Source: an uncultured Caryophanales bacterium
GTDB taxonomy: Bacteria > Bacillota_I > Bacilli_A > RF39 > UBA660
NCBI GenBank assembly: GCA_946414975.1
Contig: CAMKQS010000008.1
Coordinates: 1 to 33,947 of the forward strand
Direction of reading: 5' to 3'
Length of the DNA stretch: 33,947 nucleotides
Shown here: piece after piece, positions 30,737-33,947 of the stretch
Numbering within the stretch: the first letter of the stretch is position 1
Layout of the letters: every line of letters begins with the position of its first letter
The notes under the pieces: generated by a model
Seen by the model: the letters and a program-made list of their open reading frames with translations, nothing else
The model's database searches: none
Told to the model about the DNA's origin: nothing
Made by a program: the position numbers and the translations under genes

Positions 30737-32506
30737 CTACTTATACATAGAATAATTATTCTGAGATGAGTTTAATATATATTTCTCAATATTATTGTAT
30801 ATATTCTTTGCTCTTTTAAGTTGCTCCTTATATTCTAATACATTCAAATTATTTTCGTCCCTTTCCAGATCATATCTAACAACATTATTACACAAAAATT
30901 CTACTTTATTAACAGTATCCACTAGCGCTTCAAAATTATCTTCACCAATATAATCACTTAAAATAGTTCTATCAGAACCAATTTTAGCCTTTATAATATA
31001 ATCGCGACATAATTCAACTAATGGTTTTAATATATTTTTGGTACGATAATTTGTATTAATATTTGAATGATCTAATTTAGTACAATTTTTATCTTCAAAT
31101 AAATATATTCTTTTATTATTTAGATACTGTTCTGCTTCTATTGCAAATAAATCTGTTAAAACTTCATTAAATATTTCATATTTACGTTTTTTATTATCAT
31201 ATGGATTTAGTTCAATTTCATCACTTGACATTTCTAATCCTGTTGCTCCAATAGCCACATCGTCAATTATGTGTCCTAATTCATGAAGATAAACGTGAGC
31301 TAAGGCACCAAATTCACCATGTCTTATTGTATAAAACATTACCGAAGCATATTGGTTATCTACTGTAGCCCCTTCCCAAGTAACACATATTAACCTTTCT
31401 TTTAAATAACGAATTAACCAATTATAATAATTATCTGATAAATTAAATTTAGTTACAATATCTTTAAAATCTGTTCGTCCTATAAAATATTTATTTAAAC
31501 AATTGTTAGCCTCGTCATCGCATATTTGATGAATTTGATTAATTATTTCCTTTTGCGGAATAACTTTTTCTATAGTATACTGTTTTAAAGATTTTAAATA
31601 ACCTGAAATACTATCTTCACTGTTAATCTCATCCGGTAAATCAATATCAAAGCATTTTAAATATAACATTTGAAGTTCTATTATAAGTTTTTTTCTTGAT
31701 AAATTAGTATCTTTAGAATAAAGTTCATCCATGTATTCATCATTAAAAAAATCAAGCAACAAACTACCTGTAAAGTTATTATTTTCTATTTCACCAAACA
31801 TTAAGTTTTTTATTTCTTCTAATGATAATGAATTAACCTTTTCTTGTAGAAAAGGTGGTAAGATAGGATATATCTTATTTATAACCTGTTTTATTCCGTA
31901 TTCATATATGCTGCTTTTTCTATTTTTCTCTTTATCAATATATTCTTGATAAATCAATAAGGATTTTTCATAATCCTCGTATTCTTCAATCAAGTGATTA
32001 TATATTTGATTATATATTTTAATCTTTTCTATAATTTTTTGATAATCTTCTGTTTGTTTAAATTGCTCAAAATTATATGAAGTTATTTTTTCTTTTTTAT
32101 ATATTTCGTTAATTAATTCTAACACACGATAATCTGGAGCTTCCAAACCTGAATAGTTAATTGGAACATTTTGATCAGTTTTAAAACATATAAATGGATC
32201 TCCTAAATATACTCGACATAATCTAAGAAACTTATAATTATTAAATAATTCAATCGTTCTATTTTGATCATATTCTGTAATATCAAAACCTATTTGTTTA
32301 AAAAATGATAATGATAATTGATATTTTTTTACATTTTTTAAATGATCTATATAATAATTTAATCCATCAATATCGTTATATAAATTAATAATTGCACGAT
32401 CAATTCGTTCTTTAATAATACTTTGATATTTCTTGCCATAGACATGTGTATATGCATCAATTGCATATTTTTTACATTCTTCTAACTCTAAATTTAACAA
32501 ATTCAT
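30737..32506 (-). CDS. Gluzincin zinc metalloprotease, ~589 aa
   Basis: VYLHELGHIIDD is an HExxH zinc site and, about 50 residues later, NEVLTDLFAIEAEQYL supplies the third zinc ligand Glu, so it is a gluzincin. The N-terminal ~370 residues are helical, as in M3 oligopeptidase/PepF-like enzymes, and the total length (~590) matches them, but I do not see the classical M3 tail motif. The ATG at 32506 follows the upstream stop by one base, with GAGG behind it; an earlier ATG at 32521 would overlap that gene. No signal peptide, so it is probably cytosolic. Its partner is the 107-aa gene just upstream. Confidence 0.75.
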   Translation of the reverse strand: MNLLNLELEECKKYAIDAYTHVYGKKYQSIIKERIDRAIINLYNDIDGLNYYIDHLKNVKKYQLSLSFFKQIGFDITEYDQNRTIELFNNYKFLRLCRVYLGDPFICFKTDQNVPINYSGLEAPDYRVLELINEIYKKEKITSYNFEQFKQTEDYQKIIEKIKIYNQIYNHLIEEYEDYEKSLLIYQEYIDKEKNRKSSIYEYGIKQVINKIYPILPPFLQEKVNSLSLEEIKNLMFGEIENNNFTGSLLLDFFNDEYMDELYSKDTNLSRKKLIIELQMLYLKCFDIDLPDEINSEDSISGYLKSLKQYTIEKVIPQKEIINQIHQICDDEANNCLNKYFIGRTDFKDIVTKFNLSDNYYNWLIRYLKERLICVTWEGATVDNQYASVMFYTIRHGEFGALAHVYLHELGHIIDDVAIGATGLEMSSDEIELNPYDNKKRKYEIFNEVLTDLFAIEAEQYLNNKRIYLFEDKNCTKLDHSNINTNYRTKNILKPLVELCRDYIIKAKIGSDRTILSDYIGEDNFEALVDTVNKVEFLCNNVVRYDLERDENNLNVLEYKEQLKRAKNIYNNIEKYILNSSQNNYSMYK

Positions 32507-32507
32507 G

Positions 32508-32831
32508 TCATAATACCTCACTATTTATATTTACAAATAAATTTTTTAACTGTTCAAAATTATTTGGATATGTACCATGCCCTTTATGATTTGTTATTTT
32601 CCCATCTTCATAATAAAAATCTAATGCCCAGTCATCACCATCTATTGTTTTTAAATCAATATATTCATTTTTCCAATTATGAACAACTTTACATATTTTT
32701 TTTAAATAATTAATTAATTTATCTTTATCTACTTGTTTATTAATATTATTATAGTTAATGGTATTCAAATTAAATAAAATCATTGTAATACTTTCGTTAT
32801 ACGTAAATATAATTTTGTTAATTCCTAACAT
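32508..32831 (-). CDS. Unknown protein paired with the metalloprotease, 107 aa
   Basis: Unrecognised. The C-terminal half has WALDFYYEDGKITNHKGHGTYPNNF, a beta-hairpin pattern found in several small uncharacterised Firmicutes proteins. GGAGGATTT precedes the ATG, and the stop is one base before the metalloprotease start, so the two are coupled. It may be a substrate, inhibitor or recognition subunit of the protease; this is inference. Confidence 0.65.
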   Translation of the reverse strand: MLGINKIIFTYNESITMILFNLNTINYNNINKQVDKDKLINYLKKICKVVHNWKNEYIDLKTIDGDDWALDFYYEDGKITNHKGHGTYPNNFEQLKNLFVNINSEVL

Positions 32832-32887
32832 AAATCCTCCATTATATATTTCTTACACTTTTATTATATCATAACTTCTTAACAAAA

Positions 32888-32911
32888 AAATTGCAAATAA
32901 AATTGCAATTT
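32888..32911 (-). terminator. Terminator of the rpsP-khpA operon
   Basis: AAATTGCAA and TTGCAATTT (32888-32896, 32903-32911) form a 9-bp stem followed by T run on the minus strand, just after the khpA stop at 32913. Confidence 0.8.
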
Positions 32912-32912
32912 A

Positions 32913-33155
32913 CTATTTAGTATCAAAGTTAACTCTAACTTTTCCAAGTTTATTATGATAACTACTAGCTTGTACAATTGTACGAACTGCATTAGCTATC
33001 ATACCACTTTTACCTATAACTGAAGAAATATCTTCGCTACTTACTAATACTTGAATTATTTTAACATTGTTAGATTCTGCTATATTTACTTCTACTGAAT
33101 CTTGATCTTTAACTAAATTTTTTACTATATATTCTGTAAGTTCTACTAATTCCAT
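32913..33155 (-). CDS. khpA: KH-domain RNA-binding protein KhpA
   Basis: 80 aa. VSSEDISSVIGKSGMIANAVRTIVQA contains the KH GxxG loop (IGKSG). Size and position directly after rpsP are those of KhpA (YlqC), an RNA chaperone that with KhpB affects cell elongation and division in Firmicutes. The gap to rpsP is 2 bp. A terminator follows, so the usual rimM-trmD-rplS genes are not next here. Confidence 0.92.
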   Translation of the reverse strand: MELVELTEYIVKNLVKDQDSVEVNIAESNNVKIIQVLVSSEDISSVIGKSGMIANAVRTIVQASSYHNKLGKVRVNFDTK

Positions 33156-33157
33156 AA

Positions 33158-33436
33158 TTAGCCTTCTTTCTTCATTTTGCTTTCATGGAATTGTTTCATA
33201 ATTCCTTCTTTACTTAATAAATTTCTTACAGTATCAGTTGGGATAGCTCCTGTTGATAACCACTTAAGTGCTTTTTCACTATCAACCTTAATAACAGCTG
33301 GATTCTTAGTTGGATCATAATATCCTACTTCTTCTATGAATTTACCATCTCTAGGACTTCTAGAATCTGCTGCAACTATTCTATAGAAAGGTTTCTTTTT
33401 TGCTCCCATTCTTTTTAATCTTAATTTAACTGCCAT
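33158..33436 (-). CDS. rpsP: 30S ribosomal protein S16
   Basis: 92 aa. [20 protein letters not shown], then [22 protein letters not shown], is the standard bS16 sequence; the protein assembles with 16S rRNA in the small subunit. The length is normal. A perfect-spaced promoter (33463-33491) and AAAAGGAGG lie upstream, and khpA follows. Confidence 0.98.
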   Translation of the reverse strand: MAVKLRLKRMGAKKKPFYRIVAADSRSPRDGKFIEEVGYYDPTKNPAVIKVDSEKALKWLSTGAIPTDTVRNLLSKEGIMKQFHESKMKKEG

Positions 33437-33462
33437 ATTAGCACCTCCTTTTAATTGAACTT

Positions 33463-33491
33463 ATTATATTACATTTTTTTATATCTGTCAA
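33463..33491 (-). promoter_or_regulatory. Consensus SigA promoter of rpsP-khpA
   Basis: TTGACA (33486-33491), 17 bp, TATAAT (33463-33468) on the minus strand: both hexamers are exact consensus, fitting strong ribosomal protein expression. Confidence 0.92.
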
Positions 33492-33507
33492 CTATTTTTA
33501 GTTAACA

Positions 33508-33947
33508 CTACTTATAAAATATCATATATATTAAAAATGCCATAAATGCAACACACATAAGTATTCCATTTATCTTATCACTTAATGTACTCTTGTATTT
33601 AACTCCAACTGCTTTAGCAACTAAGAATCCTCCTATTAATCCTCCTACATGAGCAATAATATTAATACCTGCTATAAACATACCTATTAATAAATTTATT
33701 ACTATAAGTGGTATTATTTGAGATTTTATAACATCTGATAAATATACTCTATAATGATATCCAAAGTATAATAGTGCCCCAAGAAGCCCAAATATTGCAC
33801 CACTTGCACCACAACTAATGTAATTACCTTGAATAAATAAAAGTGATAATAAATTACCAAATATTATACTACCTAAATAGATAATTAAATATTTAACTTT
33901 ACCAAAGAAACTTTCAAGTTGTGGACCTATTACATAAAGTGCATACA
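33508..33947 (-). CDS. Rhomboid-family intramembrane serine protease (5' end beyond window)
   Basis: The frame is open from the window end to a TAG at 33508-33510. The visible ~146 residues have several transmembrane helices. ISCGASGAIFGLLGALLYF carries the GxSG catalytic serine and NIIAHVGGLIGGFL the catalytic histidine, both hallmark rhomboid motifs. The C-terminal helix ends with FMAFLIYMIFYK. It cleaves transmembrane substrates within the bilayer; the substrate is unknown. The N-terminus lies outside the window. Confidence 0.9.
   Translation of the reverse strand, partial: YALYVIGPQLESFFGKVKYLIIYLGSIIFGNLLSLLFIQGNYISCGASGAIFGLLGALLYFGYHYRVYLSDVIKSQIIPLIVINLLIGMFIAGINIIAHVGGLIGGFLVAKAVGVKYKSTLSDKINGILMCVAFMAFLIYMIFYK

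Overview
The window is very AT-rich, low-GC Gram-positive (Firmicutes/Bacilli-type) DNA. It has strong GGAGG ribosome binding sites, TTGACA/TATAAT promoters, a T-box leader and a SpoVD/FtsI-type PBP with a PASTA domain. TGA is used as a stop, so the standard bacterial code applies. An uncultured gut Bacilli/Erysipelotrichia- or RF39-like host is my inference; no marker here fixes the taxon.

The dominant structure is a ~16.8 kb integrated element (about 2258-19089) that has split a SpoVD/FtsI-type penicillin-binding protein gene. The 5' part (membrane anchor and dimerisation domain) lies at 19066-19968 and the 3' part (transpeptidase and PASTA) at 1234-2274, both on the minus strand. The crossover falls inside the codons of the catalytic STFK motif. 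Joining the two host parts gives an intact frame of about 634 codons. A large serine recombinase sits next to the left end. Joining the two element ends rebuilds an inverted-repeat attP.

Inside the element, from left to right: a 47-codon protein and the serine recombinase; a structured gap; a replication operon with a P4/D5-type primase-helicase; a divergent zinc-ribbon gene; a tyrosine recombinase with an excisionase-like protein preceded by 10-bp phased repeats; a five-gene operon with a P-loop ATPase and two PD-(D/E)XK nucleases, divergent from an XRE regulator with two operator-like dyads between them; a cytosine-5 methyltransferase, PD-ExK endonuclease and ASCH-protein operon; a small HTH, SSB and zinc-ribbon operon; a divergent winged-helix initiator-like gene; and a helical protein of unknown role near the right end. 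No capsid, terminase, portal or relaxase gene is recognisable. The element therefore looks like a satellite-like or integrative-plasmid-like replicon with a defence cargo.

Right of the element the minus-strand chromosome carries DUF3006 and ComEC-like MBL genes, a YegS-type lipid kinase, a C39-like protein with Cys replaced by Ser, DUF308 and secreted/membrane proteins, and a T-box-controlled operon (unknown ORF plus TGS-less thrS). Next come a retron-type reverse transcriptase with a convincing msr-msd RNA locus, a Nudix hydrolase, a DUF2779 nuclease, an XRE regulator, a gluzincin metalloprotease pair, khpA, rpsP and a rhomboid protease cut by the window end.

The main candidates for new biology are the insertion in the PBP active-site codons, the effector-less retron, and the XRE-controlled two-nuclease operon.
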